This document shows, one piece after another, positions 1-5,836 of a stretch of DNA of 10,467 nt (its first letter is position 1; each line of letters starts with the position of its first letter). The position numbers and the translations under genes are program-made. The notes below the pieces were generated by a model, which saw only the letters and a list, made by a program, of their open reading frames with translations, was not told where the DNA came from and made no database searches. The stretch comes from an uncultured Clostridia bacterium (lineage in GTDB: Bacteria > Bacillota > Clostridia > Tissierellales > Peptoniphilaceae). The stretch covers positions 1 through 10,467 of the forward strand of contig CAMEGD010000044.1 of assembly GCA_945916025.1 (NCBI GenBank), written 5' to 3'.

Positions 1-470
1 AACTTGGAAGGGAAATGCCAATTAATCTCTTTATCCTAGCTGGTAAGCCAGGAATAAGTGAACAAGCCAAAATAAATGTAGAAAAGGACTATCCTGGAGT
101 TAAGGTAGTTGGTGAAAGGAATGGTTACTTTTCTCAAGACGATGAAGATGGAATTATTAATATGATTAATGCTACAAATCCAGATGTAATATTTGTTGGC
201 TTAGGCTTTCCAAAACAAGAAGAGTTTATCTTTAGAAACAAGGATAAACTAAAGGGAAAAATAATAATTGGAAACGGTGGCGTAACTGATATATTAGCTG
301 GAGTAATGAATAGGGCTCCAGAAATATTTATAAAAATGAACCTAGAGTGGTTTTATAGGTTATTAAAACAACCAAGTAGGTTCAAAAGGCAACTTGCCAT
401 ACCGAAATTTATGTACAATGTAGTTATAAATAAAAATTCAGTAGAAGAGGGAGATGGTAGTAATGAATAA
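1..470 (+). CDS. WecG/TagA/CpsF family glycosyltransferase, 5' partial
   Basis: This is the C-terminal part of a GT26-family glycosyltransferase; the reading frame is open to the left edge (codons from base 3 encode LGRE before the first Met), so the start lies outside the window. Enzymes of this family transfer an N-acetylhexosamine (ManNAc in TagA, ManNAcA in WecG) from UDP to an undecaprenyl-linked sugar at the inner membrane face, in wall teichoic acid or surface polysaccharide synthesis. Visible family blocks, numbered from the Met at base 15, are DYPGVKVVGERNGYF (25-39), VGLGFPKQEE (61-70), a GNGG...DILAG block (86-96) followed by RAPE, and LEWFYRLLKQPSRFKRQ (109-125). That last arginine-rich appendage is the membrane- and substrate-associated C-terminal element of TagA. 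The usual GGxFD reads GGVTD here. The catalytic Asp region is off-window. About 155 of an expected roughly 240 residues are present. The gene overlaps tkt, suggesting co-transcription. The exact donor and acceptor cannot be told. Confidence 0.88.
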   Translation, partial: LGREMPINLFILAGKPGISEQAKINVEKDYPGVKVVGERNGYFSQDDEDGIINMINATNPDVIFVGLGFPKQEEFIFRNKDKLKGKIIIGNGGVTDILAGVMNRAPEIFIKMNLEWFYRLLKQPSRFKRQLAIPKFMYNVVINKNSVEEGDGSNE

Positions 471-2442
471 TGAAAATTTAGTAATAAACAGTCTTAGGTT
501 TTTATCAGCATCAGCTGTTCAAAAGGCTAATTCAGGTCATCCAGGCCTACCTTTAGGGGCAGCACCAATGGCTTATACCCTTTGGGGCAAACACCTAAAT
601 ATTAATCCAAAGGATACAAAATGGCCAAATAGGGATAGGTTTATCCTATCAGCAGGTCATGGATCTGCCTTACTATATAGTTTGTTACACATGTATGGCT
701 TTGATCTATCAATAGAAGATTTAAAAAACTTTAGACAAGTTGGTTCTAAAACTCCTGGTCATCCAGAATACAGACACACTGACGGAGTAGAAGCTACAAC
801 AGGACCATTAGGCCAAGGTATTTCCATGGCAGTAGGTATGGCTATAGCAGAAACTCACTTAGGAGCAATCTATAACAAGGAAGACTTAAAAATCTTTGAC
901 CACTATACCTTTGCTATATGTGGTGATGGAGACCTTATGGAAGGAATTGGCTATGAAGCCCTTTCACTAGCAGGAACTTTAGAACTAGGAAAATTGATTA
1001 TACTTTACGATTCAAACTCAATCTCAATTGAAGGCTCTACTGATATAGCTTTTACAGAAGATGTAGTGAAGAGATTTGAAGGCTTTGGCTTCCAAGTTTT
1101 AGAAGTGGAAGATGGAAATGATATTAGTGCAATAGACAAGGCTATAGAAGAAGCAAAAAAAGAAACTAAAAGACCTTCATTAATAAAAATTACAACCCAA
1201 ATTGGCTACGGAGTTCCTAACAAAGTTGGAAAATCTAGTGCCCATGGAGAACCCCTTGGCGATGACAATATATTAGCTATGAAGGACTTCTTAAAGTGGG
1301 AATCAGATGATTTTGTAGTTCCTCAAGAAGCCTACGATATTACCAAAGAACAGGTAGAAGAAAAGGTTAAAGCTTATGATTCATGGAAAGAACTAGAAGC
1401 TAAGTACAAGGAAAAATATCCACAAGACTTTGAAAAACTACAAAGAGCATTAAATGGAGAATTAGGAGAAGACCTTTTTGATGAAGATTATTTCAAATTT
1501 GAAAAGGACATGGCAACTCGTGCATCTTCTGGTATATCTTTAAATAAAATAGCTAAAAAAACTGACTATATATTAGGTGGCTCAGCAGATTTAGGCCCAT
1601 CTAATAAGTCTAACTTAGACAACCAAGAGTCTTATTCAAAGGATAATAGGGCAGGAAGAAATATCCACTTTGGAGTTAGGGAACATGCTATGGCTGCAAT
1701 AGGAAATGGTATAGAACTTCACGGAGGCCTAAAATCCTATGTTGCTACCTTCTTAGTATTTTCTGACTATTTAAAGGGGGCTATGAGACTTAGCTCTATA
1801 ATGAAGGTGCCACTAACTTACATTCTAACTCATGATAGTATTGGAGTTGGAGAAGACGGACCTACCCACCAACCAATCGAACAAATTAGTATGATTAGGT
1901 CTACACCTGGAATAAACCTATTTAGACCAGCAGATGCAGTAGAAACTGCCTATGCTTGGAAATTAGCCGTAGAATCTAAAGAAAGACCATGTGCCCTAGC
2001 CCTAAGTAGACAAAACCTACCTAACCTAAAGGGAAGTGGTAAGGGAGCAGAAAAGGGTGCTTATGTTTTAGCAAAAGAAGAAAAAGACCTACAAGTAATC
2101 CTACTTGGATCTGGATCTGAATTACAATATGCCCTTGAAGCTAAAGAAAGACTTGAAAAAGAAAATATTGGAACTAGGGTAGTAAGTATGTTTTCTATGG
2201 AACTATTTGAAGACCAAGATGACTCTTACAAGGAAGAAGTTTTACCGAGAAGCGTTAGAGCAAGGGTTTCTATAGAAGCTGGAGCAACTCAACCTTGGTA
2301 CAAATATGTTGGCCTTGATGGATATGCAATTGGACTTGATAGATTTGGTGAATCAGGACCTGGAGAAGAAGTTTACAAAACTTTAGACATAGGATCTGAC
2401 AGAGTTTATAGGGAAGCAAAGAAAGTATTAGAAAATAAATAA
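463..2442 (+). CDS. tkt: Transketolase
   Basis: Thiamine-diphosphate-dependent transketolase of the non-oxidative pentose phosphate pathway; it moves two-carbon ketol units between xylulose-5-P and ribose-5-P or erythrose-4-P in the cytosol. The protein is full length (about 659 residues) and has all three family domains. Using numbering from the alternative Met at 454, one sees SGHPG (H29), GHGS (H69), GPLGQG (117-122), the ThDP/Mg motif GDGD...N with D158 and N188, SSAHGEP (H264), GGSADLGPSN, the catalytic Glu in FGVREHAM (E410), and the H460-D461 and GEDGPTHQP substrate-site block. I prefer the ATG at 463 over 454: GGAG at 450-453 stands 9 bases before 463, but the same purine run abuts 454. 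With this start the gene overlaps the glycosyltransferase by 8 bp, so translational coupling is likely. No separate promoter is evident, and a terminator follows. All catalytic residues I know are intact. Confidence 0.96.
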   Translation: MNNENLVINSLRFLSASAVQKANSGHPGLPLGAAPMAYTLWGKHLNINPKDTKWPNRDRFILSAGHGSALLYSLLHMYGFDLSIEDLKNFRQVGSKTPGHPEYRHTDGVEATTGPLGQGISMAVGMAIAETHLGAIYNKEDLKIFDHYTFAICGDGDLMEGIGYEALSLAGTLELGKLIILYDSNSISIEGSTDIAFTEDVVKRFEGFGFQVLEVEDGNDISAIDKAIEEAKKETKRPSLIKITTQIGYGVPNKVGKSSAHGEPLGDDNILAMKDFLKWESDDFVVPQEAYDITKEQVEEKVKAYDSWKELEAKYKEKYPQDFEKLQRALNGELGEDLFDEDYFKFEKDMATRASSGISLNKIAKKTDYILGGSADLGPSNKSNLDNQESYSKDNRAGRNIHFGVREHAMAAIGNGIELHGGLKSYVATFLVFSDYLKGAMRLSSIMKVPLTYILTHDSIGVGEDGPTHQPIEQISMIRSTPGINLFRPADAVETAYAWKLAVESKERPCALALSRQNLPNLKGSGKGAEKGAYVLAKEEKDLQVILLGSGSELQYALEAKERLEKENIGTRVVSMFSMELFEDQDDSYKEEVLPRSVRARVSIEAGATQPWYKYVGLDGYAIGLDRFGESGPGEEVYKTLDIGSDRVYREAKKVLENK

Positions 2443-2458
2443 TTAATCATAAAAAAAA

Positions 2459-2487
2459 AGAGCTTGTTTATACAGGCTCTATTTTAA
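2459..2487 (+). terminator. Intrinsic terminator after tkt (modest)
   Basis: AGAGCTTG (2459-2466) pairs with CAGGCTCT (2473-2480) around a 6-base loop, with one G-U pair. A run of A precedes the stem and ATTTTA follows it. The U-tract is short, so partial read-through into the CpXC gene 13 bases further on is likely. I see no convincing promoter between this hairpin and that gene. Confidence 0.65.
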
Positions 2488-2500
2488 AAAAGGAGCAAAT

Positions 2501-3175
2501 ATGACACTATCTCAAGTAGAAAAAATTACATGCCCAAATTGTAATGTAGAAGGGGAAACTGAAATATTCTCAAGCATAAATACAGAATTAGATAAGGATA
2601 TGAAGGAAAAAATTATTTCTGGTAAAGCTTTTATATATAAATGTCCAAACTGCCAAAAGGAGTCTTTACTAAACTACGGAGTCTTATACCATGATGTTGA
2701 CAACAAACTAATGGTTCAGCTAGCAACTGATGAAAATGAACTTAAAAATGCCCAAGAAATGTTTAAGAGTGTAACAGAAAACAAAATCCAAGGTATTAGC
2801 AGCATTGCTAAGACTTTAGAAGGATACAAAAAGAGAATAGTAATTAGTCAAGAGGCCTTAGCAGAAAAGATTTTTATATTTGAAGAAGGCTATGATGACA
2901 GAATTATGGAAATTGTAAAGGTCATTTACCTAAGGATGTTTTTTGAAAACAACCCTGACCTTGAATTAGATGGGGCATATTTTGTAAATGATCAGGGCCA
3001 AAAGCTAGTTGCCTTTATTACAACTGACAAGGAGTCCTTTGCAGTTGATTTTGATGAAAACTTATATAGGAAAATGGAGAAGAAATTAAGTGGACTTGAC
3101 CTAGGTGAAACTTACCTAATAGATGTAAACTACGGCCTAGAAGTATTTGATACATTAATGGAAATGGAAAAATAA
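2501..3175 (+). CDS. CpXC domain protein (zinc-binding N-terminus)
   Basis: A 224-residue soluble protein whose first 70 residues match the CpXC domain pattern: CPNC at 11-14 and CPNC at 48-51, a four-cysteine metal knuckle separated by about 33 residues, then a strand-rich segment LNYGVLYHDVDNKLMVQL. The remaining roughly 150 residues are acidic and have no motif I recognise. There is no signal peptide or membrane segment. The molecular function of the CpXC family is unknown; zinc binding is inferred from the cysteines. AAGGAG-type ribosome binding site at 2490-2495, 5 bases before the ATG. It follows tkt after a modest terminator and precedes a small charged ORF on the same strand. Domain assignment is fairly sure; role is not known. 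Confidence 0.8.
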   Translation: MTLSQVEKITCPNCNVEGETEIFSSINTELDKDMKEKIISGKAFIYKCPNCQKESLLNYGVLYHDVDNKLMVQLATDENELKNAQEMFKSVTENKIQGISSIAKTLEGYKKRIVISQEALAEKIFIFEEGYDDRIMEIVKVIYLRMFFENNPDLELDGAYFVNDQGQKLVAFITTDKESFAVDFDENLYRKMEKKLSGLDLGETYLIDVNYGLEVFDTLMEMEK

Positions 3176-3185
3176 TTCTAAGTTG

Positions 3186-3249
3186 CTCTTAAGTGTTATT
3201 CTAAAATTATGGGGTAATAATCAATAAATAGAATTACTATATTTAAGAG
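3186..3249 (+). other. Nested AT-rich inverted repeats, candidate folded leader of the small ORF
   Basis: Three nested complementary pairs occupy the gap before the 57-residue ORF: CTCTTAA (3186-3192) with TTAAGAG (3243-3249); TTATTCTA (3196-3203) with TAGAATTA (3229-3236), one mismatch; and ATTAT (3206-3210) with ATAAT (3217-3221) around loop GGGGTA. The outer right arm overlaps the ribosome binding site AGAGAGG (3246-3252). Pairing could therefore hide the site, but the stems are weak and AT-rich, so this may be chance. Confidence 0.35.
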
Positions 3250-3258
3250 AGGTTTATT

Positions 3259-3432
3259 ATGGACAAGGATAAAAAATACAAGACAAATCAAGATATGCCA
3301 GAAGACAAGGTATCCAAAGAAGAAGCGAAGGATATTGGGGATATTTTAGAAAAAACAAAGGATGTTGAAGGTCAAGAGAACCAAGATAAATCAAAAAAGG
3401 ATTTTGGAAAGGGATCTGAAGGAAAATTTTAA
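3259..3432 (+). CDS. Small highly charged hypothetical protein (57 aa)
   Basis: ATG at 3259 and TAA ending at 3432 give 57 residues, beginning MDKDKKYKTNQDMPEDKV and ending KKDFGKGSEGKF. AGAGAGG (3246-3252) lies 6 bases before the ATG, and a good terminator begins 5 bases after the stop, so this sits as a properly bounded gene. The protein is mostly Lys, Asp, Glu and Gln, with no Cys, no hydrophobic stretch and no signal. It is probably soluble and disordered, with a possible short helix around residues 19-34. I do not recognise a family. It could be expressed alone or by read-through from the CpXC gene 83 bases upstream. Coding status rests on the ribosome binding site, codon-like composition and terminator placement. 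Confidence 0.65.
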   Translation: MDKDKKYKTNQDMPEDKVSKEEAKDIGDILEKTKDVEGQENQDKSKKDFGKGSEGKF

Positions 3433-3436
3433 GTAT

Positions 3437-3462
3437 AACCCTAGGTTTAGGACTAGGGTTTT
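3437..3462 (+). terminator. Intrinsic terminator after the small ORF
   Basis: AACCCTAG (3437-3444) and CTAGGGTT (3453-3460) form a perfect 8-bp stem with an 8-base loop, ending in TTTT (3459-3462). It begins 5 bases after the stop codon of the 57-residue ORF. Confidence 0.8.
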
Positions 3463-3596
3463 AAAATAAAAAATTTGACAATCACAAAATAAAGTCCATT
3501 ATTTTCAGTATAATTAAGATAATTGATTAGCCGTATTAAGATTTTGAGGGTTTTGTTAAAGAATTGTGAATTTTTCATATCTAAAGTTAAATTCTC

Positions 3597-3625
3597 TTGA
3601 TTTATACACTTTTAGAATATATAAT
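3597..3625 (+). promoter_or_regulatory. Sigma-A-like promoter of the FMN-binding lipoprotein gene
   Basis: TTGATT (3597-3602), a 17-bp spacer and a perfect TATAAT (3620-3625). Transcription would start near 3632, leaving a 17-base leader with GGAGG (3636-3640) 8 bases before the ATG. The rest of 3463-3596 is non-coding and AT-rich. A second TTGACA (3475-3480) with CATTAT (3497-3502, 16-bp spacer) could be an additional upstream promoter but is weaker. Confidence 0.75.
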
Positions 3626-3648
3626 ATCTTTTAGTGGAGGTGTATTAA

Positions 3649-4017
3649 ATGAAAAAATTAGCATTATTATTAGCTTTAATGTTCTCTTTAGGAACTATGG
3701 TAGCTTGTGGAGATAAAACAACTCCTGAAACAACTACTACTGAAGAAACTACAGCTGAAGAAGTAACTTTAAAAGGAAGCGCTGAAGGATTTGGCGGACC
3801 AGTTGAAGTTGAAGTTGTAAAATCAGGTGACACTATTACTGCTGTTAACGTAGTAAATCATTCTGAATCAACTGATGACATTGCAGAAGTAGCTGAAGCA
3901 CTAGAAACTTTACCAGCAGCTATCGTTGAAGCAAACGGTACTGACGGAGTTGAAGGAGTTTCTGGAGCAACATATACAAGTAATGCAATTATCGATGCTG
4001 TAAACGCAGCTGAATAA
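3649..4017 (+). CDS. Lipoprotein with a single FMN-binding domain
   Basis: A 122-residue secreted lipoprotein. Residues 1-19 are a signal peptide (MKK then a hydrophobic core) and C20 in MVAC is the lipidation site; Met at -3 is less usual. A Thr/Glu linker (24-38) leads to a small FMN-binding domain of the NqrC/RnfG type: GSAEGFGGPVEVEV (43-56), the Ile/Val strands around 62-70, NHSES (70-74), and VSGATYTS (104-111), in which T108 is the expected covalent FMN-phosphate attachment residue. The Asp usual six residues before that Thr is Glu (E102). Such domains are flavinylated outside the membrane by ApbE and take part in extracellular or membrane redox transfer. No ApbE or partner is in the window. 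Its own good promoter, strong ribosome binding site and strong terminator indicate a monocistronic, probably well-expressed gene. Confidence 0.85.
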   Translation: MKKLALLLALMFSLGTMVACGDKTTPETTTTEETTAEEVTLKGSAEGFGGPVEVEVVKSGDTITAVNVVNHSESTDDIAEVAEALETLPAAIVEANGTDGVEGVSGATYTSNAIIDAVNAAE

Positions 4018-4033
4018 TTAATACTTAAAAAAT

Positions 4034-4060
4034 GAACTTGCTTAAGCAGGTTCTTTTTTT
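4034..4060 (+). terminator. Strong intrinsic terminator after the FMN-binding lipoprotein
   Basis: GAACTTGC (4034-4041) pairs with GCAGGTTC (4046-4053), one G-U pair, around a TTAA loop, followed directly by seven T (4054-4060). The rnhA promoter -35 element falls within this stem-loop and its -10 element begins two bases after the T-run, so terminator and promoter share the same DNA. Confidence 0.92.
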
Positions 4061-4067
4061 GTATAAT
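4038..4067 (+). promoter_or_regulatory. rnhA promoter overlapping the upstream terminator; predicts leaderless mRNA
   Basis: A perfect TATAAT occupies 4062-4067, with TTGCTT (4038-4043) 18 bp upstream as a weak -35 element. The usual distance from -10 to start puts +1 at about 4074, the A of the rnhA ATG. No Shine-Dalgarno-like sequence exists between the T-run and 4074. Confidence 0.6.
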
Positions 4068-4073
4068 GACATT

Positions 4074-4688
4074 ATGAATAGATATTATGCAGTTAAAAAG
4101 GGAAGAATTCCAGGTATATATTTCACCTGGGATGAATGTAAGGCTCAAGTTACAAATTACTCTGGAGCCCAATATAAAAAGTTTTCTACAAAAGAAGAAG
4201 CCTTAGAATTTATTGGATCTGGTGAAAGTATAAATGAAGACTTACAGGAAAATAAAATAGAAAATATTCCACCAGGAACCTTAATAGCCTATGTAGATGG
4301 GAGCTTTGACTCATCAAATGGGTCTTATAGCTATGGGGCAGTATTAATTTCTAGTGATAAGATAGACACCTACTCTAAGAGATTTTCTAAAGACAAGTAT
4401 TCAGAACATAGAAATGTCATTGGAGAAATTAGAGGGTCTATGTTTGCCATAGATTATGGAATAAGAAATGGGTTTGAGAAGTTATATCTTCATTATGACT
4501 ATGAAGGAATAGAAAAGTGGGCTACAGGAGCTTGGAAGAGAAACAAAGAAGCTACAGAACTTTATTATGACTTTTTCCAATCAATAAAGGATCAAATTCA
4601 AGTTGTATTTATAAAGGTAAAGGCCCACAGTGGAGACAAGTATAACGAAATGGCTGACAAACTAGCCAAGGAAGCAGTTATTGATTAG
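4074..4688 (+). CDS. rnhA: Ribonuclease HI with N-terminal viroplasmin (RNA/DNA hybrid-binding) domain
   Basis: A 204-residue RNase HI that cleaves the RNA strand of RNA-DNA hybrids (R-loops, primers). Residues 2-47 are the caulimovirus viroplasmin-like hybrid-binding domain (YYAVKKGRIPGIY, then W19 and a KEEALEF helix), joined by an acidic linker (50-66) to the nuclease. The catalytic set is complete: D75 in AYVDGSF, E118 in GEIRG, D142 in HYDYEG, H185 in KAHSGD and D195 in EMADKLA. The start at 4074 is chosen because the family begins just before YYAVKKG and because the in-frame ATG at 4032 lies inside or before the preceding terminator. There is no ribosome binding site ahead of 4074; the nearby TATAAT implies a leaderless message. 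The stop codon's final G is the first base of its terminator stem. Function is certain; the mode of translation start is inferred. Confidence 0.94.
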   Translation: MNRYYAVKKGRIPGIYFTWDECKAQVTNYSGAQYKKFSTKEEALEFIGSGESINEDLQENKIENIPPGTLIAYVDGSFDSSNGSYSYGAVLISSDKIDTYSKRFSKDKYSEHRNVIGEIRGSMFAIDYGIRNGFEKLYLHYDYEGIEKWATGAWKRNKEATELYYDFFQSIKDQIQVVFIKVKAHSGDKYNEMADKLAKEAVID

Positions 4689-4713
4689 GCACCTAAGGGT
4701 GTCTTTTTTTTTT
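4688..4713 (+). terminator. Intrinsic terminator of rnhA
   Basis: GGCACC (4688-4693) pairs with GGTGTC (4698-4703), one G-U pair, with a TAAG tetraloop and ten T (4704-4713). The first stem base is the last base of the rnhA stop codon. Confidence 0.88.
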
Positions 4714-4816
4714 ACTCAAATCTCAAGGACAATTAGAAAAAATACAAATAAGGACCTTATCTTCCACGCTTTTTATTCATCGGGTGGGTACTTAAAAATC
4801 TTTTTGTTTACACAAT
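4714..4816. other. Unassigned spacer between two convergent terminators
   Basis: About 100 bases with no plausible ORF on either strand. Visible items are a short palindrome ATAAGG-A-CCTTAT (4748-4760) and a locally GC-rich CGGGTGGGTAC (4781-4791) in otherwise AT-rich DNA. I cannot assign a role to either. Confidence 0.5.
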
Positions 4817-4844
4817 AAAAAAGTGTTGACTCTACATCAACACT
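4817..4844 (-). terminator. Intrinsic terminator of the deaminase gene (minus strand)
   Basis: Read on the minus strand, AGTGTTGA (4844-4837) pairs perfectly with TCAACACT (4829-4822) around a 7-base loop, followed by five T (4821-4817). It begins 6 bases after the deaminase stop codon. Confidence 0.88.
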
Positions 4845-4850
4845 AAATAC

Positions 4851-5276
4851 TTAAACAATTTGCTCGTATTTTATTCCATTTCTATCTAATAATTCTAAGG
4901 CATACTCATCTATTCTGTAGGCCTCTAGGTAATAGATTTCAGATATTCCAGCTTGAATTAGGGACTTTGTACAGTTTAAACAAGGGAAGTGAGTTACGTA
5001 GGCTTTAGACCCAGTTACACTAATTCCTTCCTTTGCACAGTATAAAAGTGCATTCATTTCAGCGTGAATTGTTGCTATACAGTGACCATCTCTCATTGTA
5101 TGTCCAATTTCATCACAAGAGGGATTTTTCGCGATCGAGCCATTATATCCTGTTGAAATAATTCTATTGTCCTTATTTACTAGGACACAACCCACAAAAG
5201 CACGGTCACATGTAGACCTTGCAGCCACTAGTTTACAAATTTCCATAAAATATTCGTTCCAACTTAACCTATTCAT
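4851..5276 (-). CDS. Deoxycytidylate (dCMP) deaminase family protein
   Basis: A 141-residue zinc-dependent deaminase of the cytidine/deoxycytidylate fold. The signature is complete: HAE (H71, E73 as zinc ligand and proton shuttle) and PCLNC (98-102, C99 and C102 as zinc ligands). STCDRAFVGCVLV (21-33) and STGYNG (41-46) are the conserved nucleotide-site blocks of dCMP deaminases, as is HCIATIHAEMNA before the active site. The expected reaction is dCMP to dUMP, feeding dTMP synthesis. The length is close to bacterial stand-alone dCMP deaminases and lacks the extra C-terminus of Bacillus ComEB. The ribosome binding site AAGGAG (5290-5285, minus) lies 8 bases before the ATG. It has its own promoter and terminator, so it is transcribed alone, convergent with rnhA and divergent from mscL. 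Confidence 0.9.
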   Translation of the reverse strand: MNRLSWNEYFMEICKLVAARSTCDRAFVGCVLVNKDNRIISTGYNGSIAKNPSCDEIGHTMRDGHCIATIHAEMNALLYCAKEGISVTGSKAYVTHFPCLNCTKSLIQAGISEIYYLEAYRIDEYALELLDRNGIKYEQIV

Positions 5277-5304
5277 CTACAAATCTCCTTAGTTTTATAC
5301 TATA

Positions 5305-5333
5305 ATAATAATTGTATTTATTATAAATATCAA
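5305..5333 (-). promoter_or_regulatory. Promoter of the deaminase gene (minus strand)
   Basis: On the minus strand, TTGATA (5333-5328), a 17-bp spacer and TATTAT (5310-5305). The start would be near 5298, giving a leader of about 20 bases with the AAGGAG site. The same very AT-rich gap must also serve mscL on the plus strand, but no plus-strand -35/-10 pair there is convincing. Confidence 0.55.
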
Positions 5334-5355
5334 ATTATTTTAAGGAGGTAGAATT

Positions 5356-5784
5356 ATGTTAAAGGAATTTAAAGAGTTTATTAACAGAGGTAATGTTATG
5401 GACCTAGCTATAGGTGTGGTTTTAGGTGCAGCATTTACTGCAATTGTTAATGCTTTAGTTGAAGGTATTATTATGCCATTTGTAGGTTTAATTACAGGTG
5501 GAGGTAATATGTCAGGACTATTTCTTGCCTTAGATGGTAATGAATATACTAGTCTTCAACAAGCTCAAGAAGCAGGAGCAGCTGTTTTACAATACGGTCT
5601 ATTGATTCAGGCTATAATAGACTTTTTAATAGTTTCTTTTGTTATCTTCATTGTAGTTAAACAACTTAACAAGTTAAAAAAACAACCTGAAGTTGAAGTT
5701 ACAACAAAAGAATGTCCATTCTGTAAAAGTGAAATTCCTCTAAGTGCAACTAGATGTCCACACTGTACATCAGAATTAAATTAA
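5356..5784 (+). CDS. mscL: Large-conductance mechanosensitive channel MscL with C-terminal zinc ribbon
   Basis: A 142-residue MscL; the homopentamer opens a large pore under membrane tension to release solutes on hypo-osmotic shock. The N-terminal helix MLKEFKEFINRGNVMDLAIG (1-20) is the family signature. TM1 runs about 15-45 (GVVLGAAFTAIVNALVEGI, then the conserved MPF), the periplasmic loop 46-76, and TM2 about 77-101 (YGLLIQAIIDFLIVSFVIF). The cytoplasmic C-terminus, instead of the plain helical bundle, ends in a four-cysteine knuckle: CPFC (120-123) and CPHC (134-137). The core is of normal length and the ribbon is an addition of about 25 residues. AAGGAGG (5342-5348) stands 7 bases before the ATG. 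It is divergent from the deaminase gene and followed after 52 bases by the patatin gene. Confidence 0.96.
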   Translation: MLKEFKEFINRGNVMDLAIGVVLGAAFTAIVNALVEGIIMPFVGLITGGGNMSGLFLALDGNEYTSLQQAQEAGAAVLQYGLLIQAIIDFLIVSFVIFIVVKQLNKLKKQPEVEVTTKECPFCKSEIPLSATRCPHCTSELN

Positions 5785-5795
5785 GAGGATAAATT

Positions 5796-5817
5796 TAAAC
5801 AGGCTATGACCTGTTTA
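5796..5817 (+). terminator. Hairpin between mscL and the patatin gene (weak terminator or processing site)
   Basis: TAAACAGG (5796-5803) and CCTGTTTA (5810-5817) are perfectly complementary around loop CTATGA. No T-run follows, so termination is probably inefficient. The hairpin could instead delimit mRNA segments, with the downstream pair of genes transcribed by read-through. Confidence 0.45.
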
Positions 5818-5836
5818 CATAATATAAGGAGAAGGC

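Noticed and set aside
15..17. ATG at 15 as the start of the glycosyltransferase
   Set aside because: The frame is open to the window edge and this Met falls in the middle of the family domain, so the true start is off-window.
454..456. ATG at 454 as the tkt start
   Set aside because: The purine-rich ribosome binding site (447-453) ends directly at it; spacing fits the ATG at 463 better.
3475..3514. TTGACA (3475) and TATAAT (3509) as one promoter
   Set aside because: They are 28 bp apart, too far for one sigma-A promoter; each may be chance or pair with weaker partners.
4032..4034. ATG at 4032 as the rnhA start
   Set aside because: It runs through the terminator hairpin, adds residues before the conserved viroplasmin start and has no ribosome binding site.
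3645..4172. Minus-strand open frames opposite the FMN-binding lipoprotein and rnhA start
   Set aside because: They lie antisense to a gene with clear domain motifs, have Ser/Thr/Val-rich shadow composition and no ribosome binding site.
4781..4791. CGGGTGGGTAC resembling a T-box core
   Set aside because: It lacks the NACC spacing and the downstream arm, and no gene follows in that direction.
5795..5823. TTAAAC-17-CATAAT as a promoter for the patatin gene
   Set aside because: The -35 is poor, the elements overlap the hairpin, and the start would fall inside the ribosome binding site.
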